The translations under genes and the position numbers were made by a program. DNA of 64,000 nt, from assembly GCA_003971905.1 (NCBI GenBank), contig RSEE01000022.1:558001-622000 (forward strand), read 5' to 3'. A model generated the notes under the pieces. That model saw only the letters and a program-made list of their open reading frames with translations, was not told the DNA's origin and did no database searches. Below are positions 37,101-48,400 of this stretch, piece after piece. Numbering within the stretch: position 1 is the first letter of the stretch; every line of letters begins with the position of its first letter. This stretch comes from Moniliella sp. 'wahieum'. Its lineage: Eukaryota > Basidiomycota > Moniliellomycetes > Moniliellales > Moniliellaceae.

Positions 37101-38709
37101 TCTTCCCGAGTGGGGGCAAGCATCCGGGAGCGGGCTCGGAGCGTAACCGAGGAAGGAGGGCACGAGGCGCCCAAAGTGCCGACTGAAGAGACGGCCTATC
37201 CAAGCTCCACCTTGGTCCCATCTCGGTCCCACTTGCCAACCACGCCCATAATCGCCTTGGCCAACCGCCTCCCTGGATCTCCTAACAACCAACATTCCTC
37301 GCCTGGTTCGCAGCACCGCCTGTCCCCCATTGCACCCCTACCATCCTCTTCCCGCGACACCGATCTTAGTTTCGTGGCCGAGCCGTGTGCCCGAGGTGGG
37401 CACGTCGGTGCTGCGGCCAGAGATGAGAGCGGTAGGGGACGCCCTGCAACCGTTTCCCGTACGTTCCTCGCTCGGATCGGTACCCAGCACCGCACGACGA
37501 GGTACGCGGGACAACCGGACCATGGTAGAACATTGTACCACCCTCAGTCCATCTACCGCCGTTCCACACCCCATCACTTCTTTGTCTCACTTGTCCTCTT
37601 CTCACCCCTCTTCCTCCCACCCTCTCCCCCTGGCCCCACTCAGCACCCAAACCTCCCCTCCTCGTCCTTTGTCCTCCCCCGCCCACGCTCCATGGAAACT
37701 TACCACTCCCACTAAATCTTTATCCCTTCTCTTCCCCGCGCCGCGGCCGGCACAGCGCACTGCCCCTCTGCCTTCTCGCCCGCTTCCTGCGTCCCACCCC
37801 GTCCCATCCCCGACCTTCCTTCTGCGCATCCCGATCGCACTAGTCTCTCCTTCTTCCCCTCCGCCCGTCTCACCGGACCCTCCTTCCCCTGCCCCTGTCT
37901 CACCCGACCCTCTTTCCCCTGCCCCCATCTCACCGCAGCCTCCCTCCCCGCCCCGCACCTCTTCCCCCTCACCTTCCGCTCCCCCACACCCACCCAGTCC
38001 ATCCGATCCACCCCACGCATCTGACCCACCCAACCTATCCGACCCACCTAATCCATCCCACCCACATGCCCCCACCGCGTTCCTCACCCCCTTGGCCGCG
38101 TCGCGCTGGTCGCCCGTTGTGCCGCCCGCGCTGCTGCGCACGAGCCAGTCGCCCTTTCGCCCGCCAATTCCTACCCTACCAGCGCGGGACTGGAGCTTGC
38201 TCCGTGCTTCGTCTCGCTCACGCCAAGCTTTGTCAGCTCCTGCTACTCCTTCTCCTCGTCTTCCTCCTCCTTCTCTTTCTCCTCTTCCTCGTCCTCGTTC
38301 ACGCTCCCCAGTGTCGCCGCAGCTTGGTACCGCCGCCTGGCCCAGCGCCACGCGGGAAGCTACGGCGACCAGTACGTCCGCGTCGGTCTCGTCGGTCGCG
38401 TCAGCGTCTGTCCCGCTCCCAGTGCCGGTCTCTCAGTCGGGGTCTTCGCAGGGTTCATCTTCTTCTTCTTCTTCCTCTTCTTCTTCTTGGGTGGGCTCCC
38501 ACCGACAGGCTCATCGGTCCCACCCGACACTTGCTACCTTCGTTGGCCCCGAGCACGCGCGCGAGGTTCCCCACGCCTCTTCTTCTTCCTCCTCTTCCTC
38601 TTCGTCCTCGTCGTTTCGCACCGCCTCGCCTGCTCCCACATCCGCGCCCATGCCTATTCCTGCGCCTGTGCCTGCCCCTGCGCCTGCGCTCATGCCTACG
38701 CGGGAGTAG
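34177..38709 (+). CDS. Large Ser/Pro/Thr-rich low-complexity protein locus, function unknown
   Basis: Not recognised. Open frames on the plus strand follow one another with protein-like, strongly biased composition, but in changing frames, so limits and start are uncertain (ATG at 34177, or one further in). Ordered-looking segments are few: RLGLTLGPDGRLVPPPWEGK near 35.9 kb, MEEWLDYDADVVGVDRPWPG near 36.1 kb and WVEAATDVEGTIHMLLDNAI near 36.3 kb. From 37.5 kb to the stop at 38709 one frame stays open with Ser/Pro repeats (SPDPPSPAPVSPDPLSPAPI at about 37867-37930), two poly-Ser runs (about 38457-38485 and 38578-38612) and a terminal Pro-Ala run. This could be one disordered regulator of about 1,400 residues or two adjacent genes. 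No domain supports a function. Confidence 0.4.
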
Positions 38710-39360
38710 CCCTCGGCCCAGGTCATCAGGTATGACAAACTAAGGCGTCCGAGGAGTGTACTGGGTAGGCGCGTGTGCGGGCTAGCATACGAGGTACGAA
38801 GGGCAGGCAAGGTAAGACAAGACAAGACAAAACAAGGCAAAAGGCAAGGCAGGCCGCTAATGGTGCTATATATACAGTAGGAGGAGAGGATATGCATATG
38901 TATGGGTTTTGCCAACGGGTTTGGCTGGGCTGGGTTTGGCTTCAATGCTTGGTTGTGGGTAAGATGGGGAAACAGCAGTGGGGGATGGATCAAACTGGCC
39001 TGCACGGTCCCAGCGCACTCTGTCGTGAAGCTTCAAGGTCCGTCCGGGCCAATGCACGGCGAAGAACGGGGACGCCAGAGCAGAGGGAGGGACCAGAGCA
39101 GGGCCAAACAGAACAGAACACAGAACAGAACAGAACAGAACAGAACAGAACAACAGAACAGCAGAACATAATGCAAGGTATAAGAAACAATGGTAGGGAT
39201 GCCAACCTTGGCCGATCAGAAGGATGCTGGACACGAAGACAAACAAAACAGAGAGCATATGAGAATGAGCAGAGACGAAGCCAAAAACGAGGCTGGTGCG
39301 GGCCAAGGCTTGCGCGCGCGCGGGCAGAGGGGAAGGTAGAGGGGGGATCATCGATCCCTA
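38710..39360. other. Intergenic spacer with microsatellites
   Basis: The 650-bp region between convergent genes contains a run of AAGACAAGAC and AAGGCAAAAG words at about 38810-38850, a TATATATA at about 38868, and the AGAAC pentanucleotide repeat listed separately. Confidence 0.5.
39108..39167 (+). repeat. AGAAC pentanucleotide microsatellite
   Basis: A run of about nine AGAAC units, with two short interruptions, in the spacer downstream of the prenyltransferase gene. Non-coding. Confidence 0.85.
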
Positions 39361-40711
39361 TCACGGTGCAGGAGCAGGCGGGAGGAAGAGGGGACGTTTA
39401 GCTTGCCAGTCCGCCGTTCGGTCGGGGCAAGCGACGAGGAGGCGATCGAGTAAGCGCAGTCCGGCTGCGCGGCACGCCGCTTCTTCCTCGGGCTTCAAGA
39501 CGGGGTAGATAGGGGGAGGTATACCCTCCCCGCCCGGGCGCAGCTGCGCTTCCAAACTGTCACCCGCCATTCGAGCGCGGCCGAAACCCCGTGCCCGCCC
39601 ATGTCGGCATCGGGCGATAAGAGCAAGTCTTCTTCGCTCGGGCTCAGGCTGGTGGCAAATGCGTCCAGTTGTCGACGGACGTGCGGGGCAAGGTGTGCTG
39701 GTGCTGGTGCTGGTGCTGGTGCTGGTGCTGATGCTGGCTGTTGGTCTCGGGCCATGAGTACTTTGCGCGTCTCCTCTTCCAGCAGGGCAAACACGTTGCG
39801 CAAGTGAGCCCAGCAGGCAGCATTGTCCATCGTGACGGCAATTTTGTTTTTGGTGAATGTGATTTCTTTGGCGACGCAGCTCAGCGCGGCGGAGGAGCCA
39901 GGAGGCGCACGTGCCAAACCGGTGCGGAACAGGACAAAAAAGCGATGGTCCCACGCTAGCGGACTGAACTGGTGCGCCAACGTCATGCCGTCTAGCCCGG
40001 CACGTTCGCCGTCCCACAGTTGACACGACACGTGGGCTTGTGCCTGGGCCACACGCGGATCTTGCTCGTCCGGTACCAGCGCGGACGAAGTGGAGGGCGA
40101 GAGGGAAGCACTGGGCGTGGCAAGTGCCATGCCCGAACAGGGGAGACCAGCAAAGTGGATCAGACACCATTGGCGGTACGTCCAGACCTGGACGCTGGTA
40201 TCGTGCTGCCGGAGCAGCTGGGTAGTAAAGTCGAGTTGGCGCTGGGCCAGTTGGAGCCAGAGCGAGCGGGCCAAGGACGGATCGGGCGCAAGAAGCAAGC
40301 GGGTAGAGAGTTCAGAAACAATAAAGCGGCGGTGGTGCCAGAGGTAGTAGAGGTCCGGGTGCTGGCGACACGCGCGGTCGACCAAGTCGAGTTCGGCACG
40401 TAAGCGTGTCTCGACGGCCGACGGCACAGGGAGGTGGAGGAAAGGGTCGCTGTCGGCGCCGGGAGGGGGGGGGAGGAGGTGAGAGGCACAGAGCAAGCGG
40501 GCACGGTACGTCCACACGCGCTCATCGGCACTGGGGCGGCGAGGGCGAGGTGGCGGGTAAGCGCGAGGGCGCGGACGCTGAGCTCGCGCTGGACCAGGAG
40601 CGCGCGGAGGAGGGCGAGCGGGACGGGGTCGGCGGGGGCGGACGCGGGGAGGAGGCCGGCCCAGGTGGGACTGGCGGGATCGGGGGGGGGCGAGGCGAGG
40701 CGGGGGGACAT
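39361..40711 (-). CDS. RAM2: Protein farnesyl/geranylgeranyltransferase type I alpha subunit
   Basis: This shared alpha subunit lets farnesyltransferase and geranylgeranyltransferase I prenylate CaaX proteins such as Ras and Rho. The ATG at 40711 starts MSPRLASPPPDPASPTWAGL. The PPTA repeats are clear: DLYYLWHHRRFIVSEL, TSVQVWTYRQWCLIHF, SPLAWDHRFFVLFRTG and EITFTKNKIAVTMDNAACWA followed by HLRNVF. The last resembles the farnesyltransferase alpha pattern (E-x-x-x-T...N-x-x-x-W...L) more than the Rab type, which is why RAM2 is preferred to BET4. A Pro-Ala run of five units (about 39700-39730) sits in a loop before the C-terminal helix EEEAACRAAGLRLLDRLLVA. Most of the gene is one frame; changes occur near 40.54 kb and 39.55 kb. 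No intron is evident. The element TATTTATA on the minus strand (about 40783-40790) lies 70 bp upstream. Confidence 0.8.
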
Positions 40712-41511
40712 GGTGAGTGGGGCGAAGCGGCGGGCAGCGAGCCAGGGAGCCGAGCCAGGCGCGCTGCCAGCGCTCGCGGGGTATAAATAACAGCGGACGC
40801 GGCAGCTGTTTTCTCCGCGCGGCGCGAGTGCTGGGGTCTGCGGCGCCCCGCGCAGCACTGCCCCCGTGCGCAGCTGCCCCGCCGATCAGCACGGCAGATG
40901 ACGTCACGCGGTGGTGCGCTGCCTCAGCACAGCGTGGCGGTACGCGCTAGTACGCGCTAGTACGCAGCCGCAGCACAATGGCTGGTGCTACGTATCCCCA
41001 CGCGCCTTCTCCGGCCTGCGTCTCGATCGCCGCCTCAGCCAGCCAGCGCGACCACAACCACAACCACAACCACCGCCCGCCTGCCTGTGCCCCGCGCTGT
41101 CCCATTCCCAGCCCAGCCCACGCCCCACCTCTCCACGTGCTGCCCCACGGCGTCTCATCCCACTCGTAGTATTGCACCCACTCGTCGCCTCTTTCCTTTC
41201 CCCCTGTTCCCTTTTTCCGCCCCCTTTTTCCTCCCCCCTATTTCCTCCCCCTTTTCCTTCCCCTGCTCTCCGCTCGCCTCCACCATCCCGTCTGCATCAT
41301 CCATCCTAGCATCCATCACCCCCCAGCAAACCACACAACGCACGTCCATAGCCGGTACACACCCTCATCGCATCGCCATTCGTAGTTGGCGCGTTGGCTC
41401 CCAGTAGGCGCGTCTCTTTTTATTTCTGCACCCGCGGGGGTGGGGGGAGGGCACTGCAGCTGTTGACATGCGAGCACGCGGTCCCTTTTTTGTCCCAGAG
41501 AGCACCTGCGC
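40712..41511. other. Spacer between the prenyltransferase alpha gene and TAM41
   Basis: The 800-bp region holds the promoter of the minus-strand prenyltransferase gene and the 3' UTR of TAM41. It includes a GTACGCGCTAGTACGCGCTA direct repeat (about 40930-40960), an (ACAACC)n tract at about 41052-41073 and a long T/C-rich stretch at 41190-41280. No gene supported. Confidence 0.45.
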
Positions 41512-42744
41512 TCAGCCGGAGCCCTTCTTCTTGCCTTCGCTGTACTTGCCCATCTTGGCCCACACATACCGACCCGACCGTCCCAGGCCGGCAGTATAGA
41601 TGCCCTTGATCGATTGTGCCCACGCCGGTTGACGCACAATCGCCCCGATCTGCCGGCGCAGTAACCTGTCCACCTGCGGGTCCGTCACCACCCGGTGCCA
41701 AAACGCTGCTGGCGCCGGCAGCGACGGTGCGCCATAGTGCGCTGCGATGCGAACGGCCAAGTGGCGTGGTAAGAGCGCGGCTAGGCGGGCACGCACGTCA
41801 GGGTTGTCATCTTGTTCCCACAGCTCGGACCCTGCCCCGCTCTCTGCCGGTCCTACTGCTTGCACCACCTGTCCCACGCCCGGTGCGATCTGGGCCAGCA
41901 AGGGCGCATACATGGCCACCAACTCGTCTCGTTGGCCCTGCACAATGTTGCGAACTTTGTTTGCGTTCTCCCCGCCCGGCACGTCCATTCGCCAGTCGCC
42001 CGTGTAAGATAAGCCGACAATCGATGCCAACAGCGTGTCGAGCGTAAATCGCGGTGGAAGCAGTAACAGTGCGGCGCGCACAGCGCTCCTCAAATTGGCC
42101 ACTTGCGCCACATCCACCGAGTAGCTCGGTACGATCGTCGCTACGGGCTTGTGCATCCGGCCCGACACATACAGCGTCGTCCATTCGCGTAGATCGGCAA
42201 TCAGGCCGTCGAGGGAAATCACACCGTACTTGGCTTCGGTCCCGGCAAGCCGGACGTAGGGGTGGTACCATACCCCTGCCCCGGCGCGCTGCACCGAAGC
42301 CAGGACAGAGCGCGGACTCCACCGCGCCAAGGTACTGTAGTCTTGTGGCCGGAATTGCATCATAGATCGGTGCCAAGCAACGGGATCGCGCACGGCCAAC
42401 ACGAGATCTACCATCTTGCCCTTCGTATCGGCCCCGGTCGCACTTTGCGCAAACACACCCGACCCATACGCCATCGCAAATGCCGGCTGCAACTCGCCCG
42501 GTGCCAGTGCGTCGACCATGGCGCGCAAGTGGGCGTGGGTGTCCTGGGCGCCGCTGGAGCGGGTCGGGACGCAGGTGCTCAGAGCACGTAGCGGGCTTAT
42601 TGGCAGGACGAAGGGTGGCGGCGTAGGTGCCGGAGCAGCGAGAGGGGATAGGGATAGGGATAGGGATGGGGACAAGGACGAGGACGCGCGCATGGTGGGA
42701 AGAAGTGGCGTAGCAGGCAGAGCCGGAAGGTTGGGTACGCGCAT
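41512..42744 (-). CDS. TAM41: Mitochondrial CDP-diacylglycerol synthase Tam41 (MMP37 family)
   Basis: Tam41 makes CDP-diacylglycerol from phosphatidic acid and CTP on the matrix side of the inner mitochondrial membrane, the first committed step of cardiolipin synthesis. The 410-codon frame is uninterrupted, without introns. Motifs: AFAMAYGSGVFAQ (the G-S nucleotidyltransferase signature), KMVDLVLAVRDPVAWHRSMM, GAGVWYHPYVRL, KYGVISLDGLIADLREWTTL with YVSGRMHKPV, LLPPRFTLDTLLASIVGLSY and GDWRMDVPGGENANKVRNIV. The C-terminal GIYTAGLGRSGRYVWAKMGK is also family-like. The first about 60 residues are Ser/Leu/Arg-containing and acid-poor, suiting a mitochondrial presequence. It is one of the few conserved genes here without a frame break, which makes it a useful quality control for the window. 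Confidence 0.92.
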   Translation of the reverse strand: MRVPNLPALPATPLLPTMRASSSLSPSLSLSLSPLAAPAPTPPPFVLPISPLRALSTCVPTRSSGAQDTHAHLRAMVDALAPGELQPAFAMAYGSGVFAQSATGADTKGKMVDLVLAVRDPVAWHRSMMQFRPQDYSTLARWSPRSVLASVQRAGAGVWYHPYVRLAGTEAKYGVISLDGLIADLREWTTLYVSGRMHKPVATIVPSYSVDVAQVANLRSAVRAALLLLPPRFTLDTLLASIVGLSYTGDWRMDVPGGENANKVRNIVQGQRDELVAMYAPLLAQIAPGVGQVVQAVGPAESGAGSELWEQDDNPDVRARLAALLPRHLAVRIAAHYGAPSLPAPAAFWHRVVTDPQVDRLLRRQIGAIVRQPAWAQSIKGIYTAGLGRSGRYVWAKMGKYSEGKKKGSG

Positions 42745-43999
42745 GCGAGCCAGCGTGCGAGATCGAGAGACACGACAAAGACAGAGACCGAGACGAAGAT
42801 GAAGACGAAGACGCAGACGAAGACGCAGACACAGTCACCGAGACGGAGGCCCAGGCGGAGGCGGAGGAACTGTCCGGGGGTCGGATGGCGACGCACTGCA
42901 CCGCACCACGGCACCATGGCTCCTTGGCCTGCCGTCTGCCCAGGTGGCTGCGCCGGGAAGATTTCAATGGGTCTGATCGATCTGATCCCGTGCCGTGGGC
43001 TGAACATTCAAGCTTCAAGTTGAATTCAATGCGTGTTCCGTCCGGCTGACCAAGCAGAAACCGACAGGCCCAGGTGACGTCACGTCACGCGTGTCACGAC
43101 ATGCAGGCCACTGCATTGCACTTTGAACATTTCCACTCGACACATCGTCGCGTGAGCGTGGTGTGTGACATGTGACATGGGATGCGTGGGATGGGCAGTG
43201 GGCAGCGCATGGTGGATGATGTCGATGATGGATGATGCAGATGGATGATGGATGCGATGGCTGATGCGGCCTGCGCTGAAAAAAAAATATAAACGGCAGT
43301 GCTTGCTTGGCGCCGGGCGCAGGCGGGTGCGGGGGCAGACTGCAGTGGCGCGCCGGCCTGCGCCGCTCGGCGGCAGGGTGCGATGCGCGCGATGCATGAT
43401 GCGTCCTACCAGTCTGAGTACTCAGTAGTAGTACGCCTGTCCCACATGTGCTGCGTCCTGGCGGTGCCGGTGAGCTCAGAAGACGCTCCGGCTCAGGCTG
43501 CTCAGCGCTGGGACTGGCGGTCCTGGCGCCGACGACACCCTGGCTGCGTGCGTTGCCGTCGATAGTCGATACATGAAGCGCGTCTCAGTGGTGCGGCGGT
43601 GAGGCCGAGGCCTGAGGATGGGTACCTCAGTACTGAGTACCCCGTGAGCTGCGTGAGATGCCGTGACATGACTGACAGCCAGCCAGCAAACCACACGCCC
43701 AAGCCTAGCCAAATTCCAGCCCAGCCGCCGCTCCTCCGCCCCGAGCTCAGCCGCCCGTGTTTTCTTTTTCCGTCTTCCCGCCCTGCAGCCTCTGCGGTGG
43801 CCGCGTCACCCGTTGCCACCCCATCCCTTTCTTCTCTTCTCTCCTCTCGTCTCCTCTTCCCCCCCCCCTCACCGCCATCTCCGTCTCCGCCTTGCCCGGG
43901 GTCGCCCTCCCCTCCCCTCCCCTCTCACTATTCTGTGTGGATCAGTGTGTGTGGCGTACTCAGGTTGTCCATGTGGCGTTTACTACGCCCCCGCTGACC
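42745..43999. other. Intergenic region upstream of TAM41
   Basis: No supported gene. Contains (GATAGG)n-like and ACGAAGACGCAGACG repeats (about 42645-42670 within TAM41 and 42790-42830 just upstream), GTGTGACATGTGACATGGG at about 43161-43180, repeated GATGGATGATG words at about 43210-43260, and AAATATAAAC at about 43285. Confidence 0.45.
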
Positions 44000-44773
44000 A
44001 TGCGTCGCACCACTTTCCTTGTCCGCCTTACGCCACCAGTTCCATTTCTAGCAGCAGCAACATCCCCACGCCTTGCATCGGACACGCTGGCGCACATGAC
44101 GACCCTCTGCCTTTTGGCAATGCGAGCTGTTGTCTCACGCTCCCGTCTTCGTCTTCGTCCTTGTTTTCGTCTGCCTGGCCGGACTGAGCTACATGCGGGC
44201 GAATGGGAAGGAGCGTATGCCGGCTCATGTCGACGTTGCTTGCCTCATTTTTTTTCTTTTCTTTTTCTCTTTTGATCCACACGTCTTTCCTCTGCCCGCC
44301 CGTTGGAAACGCAAGCAGAAGTCCGTTCCACCTACCAGCAGGTCGGGCCTTTTCTGTTGCCTGCATACGACGCTTGTAGGTGCAGGGCCACCAGGTGCAT
44401 CCCGCCCCTCAAAGCCGACACCTTGTTTGGTCCCTATCCGTTCTTTACCGCCCGCACTCCCGTTTTCCTGCAGTTGGATCCGGTTCGACGCAATGGTCGA
44501 GCATTTGGCGCAGTTGCGTCCGACGCATCCAAGCAGGACGCTGGTGATGCTTGCGTCGCACCTTTTTCCTACGCCATCGTTGCCCCGCGCTGGTGTGGTC
44601 TACGACGCTCACCTACCTCTCTCCTTGGACGTAGCCCCGCCTGGTCTGGCAAGCCCAGGACGAGCGGCGGAGGGGCGGAAGAGGGGGCAGCAGAGACGGA
44701 ACCGTTCAATTTGAACTGCAAGATGCGGCTCTGCCATGGTCTGGCGGTGCACGCCAACTCGGGGTGCTGGTGA
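44000..44773 (+). CDS. Doubtful hypothetical gene
   Basis: Not recognised. An ATG at 44000 starts MRRTTFLVRLTPPVPFLAAA, which has the look of an N-terminal targeting sequence. A possible intron runs from a GTATGC near 44214 to a CAG near 44340. After it, one frame continues through ADTLFGPYPFFTARTPVFLQ and LDPVRRNGRAFGAV to a stop at 44771-44773. No domain was identified and the splice sites are not unique, so coding status is uncertain. Confidence 0.25.
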
Positions 44774-45418
44774 GGCGGTGCTGGTGCCTGTATGTACTAC
44801 TCCCTTCTGTGCTGCGTGCTCACGGATGTGTTCTGACGGTTTGCGGATGGGGGATGAGGGATGGGGCATGGGAGATGGACGGGGGAGGGTGATCGTCTTG
44901 ACGGGAGCAAAGGAGGCGGGATGCCAGGCCAGGAAGAGGAATGGCTGCGCGGCAGGCAGGATGGCAGGCGGCACGGTTGGACCAACACCACCCAACTTTT
45001 ACCTGCTTGGCTTTCTGTGCGGGGGCAGGGGCGGAAGTGGGAGGGCGGAATGGGCAGGCGATGACATAAGCGGGGCCGCGCGCCTGCCAGCGTGGCTGCG
45101 CAGCGGGGCGGCGGGCGAGTGTGGGTGGGCAGTGGCGCGGTGCGGGTGCGGGCGCTGTGCTGTGCTGGGCGGGGACGGGGTGGGCTGGATGCCCAGGCTG
45201 CTGCCTGGATGCCCCTGTCTGCTGCTTGTCCGCATCCGCCGCCGCGCCCTCGCCCTCTCCCGCGCCCTCGCCCCCGCCCTCGCCCTCGCCACCGCGCCGC
45301 CGCCCCCTCGCCCGCGCCCCCGCCCCTGCTGCTGCTGCTGCCCGCCGCCGCCCCCCCCGCCGCTGCCGCTGCTGCCCCCTCCGCGTCCACGCCTGGCGTC
45401 GCTCGGGCGTGCCCCGGC

Positions 45419-48400
45419 ATGGCCCCCGCGACACAATGGCACCCGCTCGTCCCGCTTTCGCAAGCTGGCCAACAAGGAGAAGCGTACGTCCCTCCCCTCC
45501 TCCCCACCCGCCCCGCACGCGCCAGTGTCCGCCCGCTGCCCTCGTGGCAACCGCCCCAACCGCAGCGTGCACTGGTCTGGTGTGCCTGCCACGTGACTCG
45601 ACGCCCTTGACCAGTGATCACCACCGGTGATCCATGCCCCTCCCCCCGGCCGCTGCAGGCCATCGCACCTCTCGCGGGCTGGCCGCGCGAGGGGCGCCGG
45701 TCGGGCGCCGCCGCGGCGGCTGGACGCCTGGCGCGACGTGCTGGCGCTGCTCATGCTGCTCGTCCTCGTGCTGACTCTTCTCTTCCCCAGTCATTATCCA
45801 CCGTGGCGACCTCGACGACGATGCCGACGATGCGATTCTCACCAATGGTCCGGAGCTCGAGTTGGAGCCCAAGGAAACCAAGGAACCCGAGCATGGCGTC
45901 GATAAGCGTCTTGGTGTCGACCCGCGCCGAGATTCATGTGCGTATCCTTGCTTCCCCCACCCCCTCTCCCGCCTTCCCCATCCTCTGTTCTGACCCGCTT
46001 CCTCTGCAGGAACATCATCTCCAAGCCGCCCTCCTCTCAGCAGGCAGTGAGTGGCGCACCCGACGCACCCTCCAAACCCCACTACCACATCCCCACCCCC
46101 GAGACCAAGAGTGTCCTTTCCGATGTCCAGTTCCGCAAGCTCTATGACCCACGTGCATTTCAGGACCCGTATGGGTACATCAAGTCCTCCACCACTGTCG
46201 AAGAAAGCGTTGCCGGGCCCACCTACTGCCTCGATGAAGACGACCAGGACTGGCTGACCAAACACAATGCTGATGCGGACAAGGCCGCGTTGAAATTCAG
46301 CTCCCAAGGCGCCTCCTCCTCTACCTCCTCTTCCGCACCCCCTCGCGCCAATGGGTCGTCGTCCAAGGCGGCTCGTACCAAGGCCCCTGCCTCGAATCGA
46401 ATGAACGGGGCTGCGTCCGATTCACGCTCCAAGCTGTGGGAAGCTCACCCCGAATGTCGTCCAATTGGGGTGGACGAGTTTGAGATGGTCATGACTGTGT
46501 TGGAGCAATACGTCACTGACAAGCAGCCATTCCTTCATCTCGACCCGAGCAACCTGCCTGAACTGGACGAGGTGCAAACGTACTTTGACCCCGACTCTCC
46601 CTTGGCCGCCTTGGCCGAACCCTTACTGCCTCCCTGTCCTTGGGAAGCAGACGACCCCACCCACCCCACCAAGCAGGACGGTGGGACGTACACAACCCCT
46701 ATCGCAACTTGGCTGCCCTCAAGCCGGTTGCCGCGCTGATCTATCCTTGGTGGGCCTTGCGCCGGCACGACCGCCAAGGCAAGTCCATCGTGCCCCAGCT
46801 CAACAGCGACGAGTCGAACGACTGGGACCCTTATGTCTGTTTCCGCCGACGAGAGGTGAAGGTTCAACGCAAGACGCGCAAATCGGATGCGCTGCATCTC
46901 CAGCGCTTGGCGCGCCTGTCGAACGAGCTGGACCAAGCGTGCCATTTGGCGCAGATGGTAGCCACGCGGGAACACGTCAAACGCGCTTTGGCCCTCGAGA
47001 CCCAAACCCACTGGACGGGCGCAACACAGCTGCTCCAGCTCAAGCGGCAGTGGCACGTTACGGGTGGCAAGAATGGTGTCGAGGACGATCAGCTGATCTT
47101 TGGTCCACGCAAAGACGAGTCGGCTGCCGAGGAGGCGCGTCGCAAGCGCCGCAAGGTCGACGAAGCGGCGCGCGACCCGGCCGTTCCCCAACCCGGTCCC
47201 CTGGGCATTCGTCTTGCTCGTCGCAAACCCGACGACCCAGCTACGGGCGTCGCTGCGGTGACCAAGCCGCCTCGTCCCACGGCTGGTGCGCCAGCTACGG
47301 CTGGGTACAGCCAAGCCATCACGCACCGCGTCGAGGCGGTGCAGAATTTGATCCGGCGCGAATGCCAGCGGAAAAAGTTGGAGGATCGATGGTTCGAAGA
47401 CGTTACCGATTCGGGTCTGTACCCTTCGCCCGTACCTGCCTCGGCTCGCGCGTTCCGCCAATTGCAAGCGGAGATCGAATGGCCCCGTGGTGGGGCCGAA
47501 CCGCCGTCTTCGTCGCTTTCCCACTTCGAAGCCGCTCGGTCCGGACGCCCTCCGAGCTTCCGTCGTCGTGTGGGGCGAGGTGGGCGGGTGGTCCTCGATC
47601 GCCAATTGCCTCGCCCGACCCCGGTGCCGGCACGGTTGATTGACTGGCCCAGCGTGCACAGTTTGTCCGAGGTGGGTCAGGTGGAACGGACGTTGGGGCA
47701 GTTGGTGCCGCCCACTTCGCCGCCTCTGTCGCCTTCCACATCTCTTTCGGCCACCCGTCGGCCGAGCGTAGAGAGCCACCTCTGTTGACTGGTCCGTTTG
47801 CGTTTGCGCCCGATGTGCAGCCAGTCCAATTACCTTCCGATCCGGATTTGAGCCTGGCCCCCACGGGACCTTTTGCCTCAGCGCCCTTCTCGCCCTTGCC
47901 GAGGGCGAGGCGGACCATGCGTCGCAGCCGGCCGCTCGGAGAGTGTACCGCCACGCTTCCGATGCCACTTCGACCTCGTCCGCCTCGAGCCTTGCGTCCA
48001 AGTTGTCCGCTGCCTCTGTCACCACGTTGCCGACCGATCCGGGTGCACCCATATCCTCCATCCTCTCTGTTGACACCCAGCCTGCGCCCGAGACGGGAGA
48101 CGATGCTGAGGAGGATGCCGAGACGATGGCTCTGGACCCGATTGAGGTCAAAGGTCATCGTCCTCTGCCTCTTGCGCTGGCTAAGATGGACAAGGATGCG
48201 CCCGTGGCCGCGCGGTACGAGGCGGACGAGGATAAGTGTGCGTTGTTGGACCCAGAGCTGGAAGCGGCTCGCTACGCCGACTTGTTTGAGCGATGGAGAT
48301 ACGACGCGGACGATGGTCGTTGGGCTGGGCTAGGCTTGGCTGGTGTCGGAGGTATGGAGGGCGACTCGGAAACGGTCGTGGACGACTTTGACGTACGCTT

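Noticed and set aside
39361-40711. Rab geranylgeranyltransferase alpha subunit (BET4) as identity of the prenyltransferase gene
   Set aside because: The last PPTA-like block (EITFTKNKIAVTMDNAACWA) and the WxxRFFV repeat fit the farnesyltransferase alpha pattern better; the alternative is not fully excluded.
42645-42670. GATAGG repeats near the TAM41 start as a telomere-like or regulatory repeat
   Set aside because: They lie inside the open TAM41 frame and encode a Ser/Leu presequence-like stretch.
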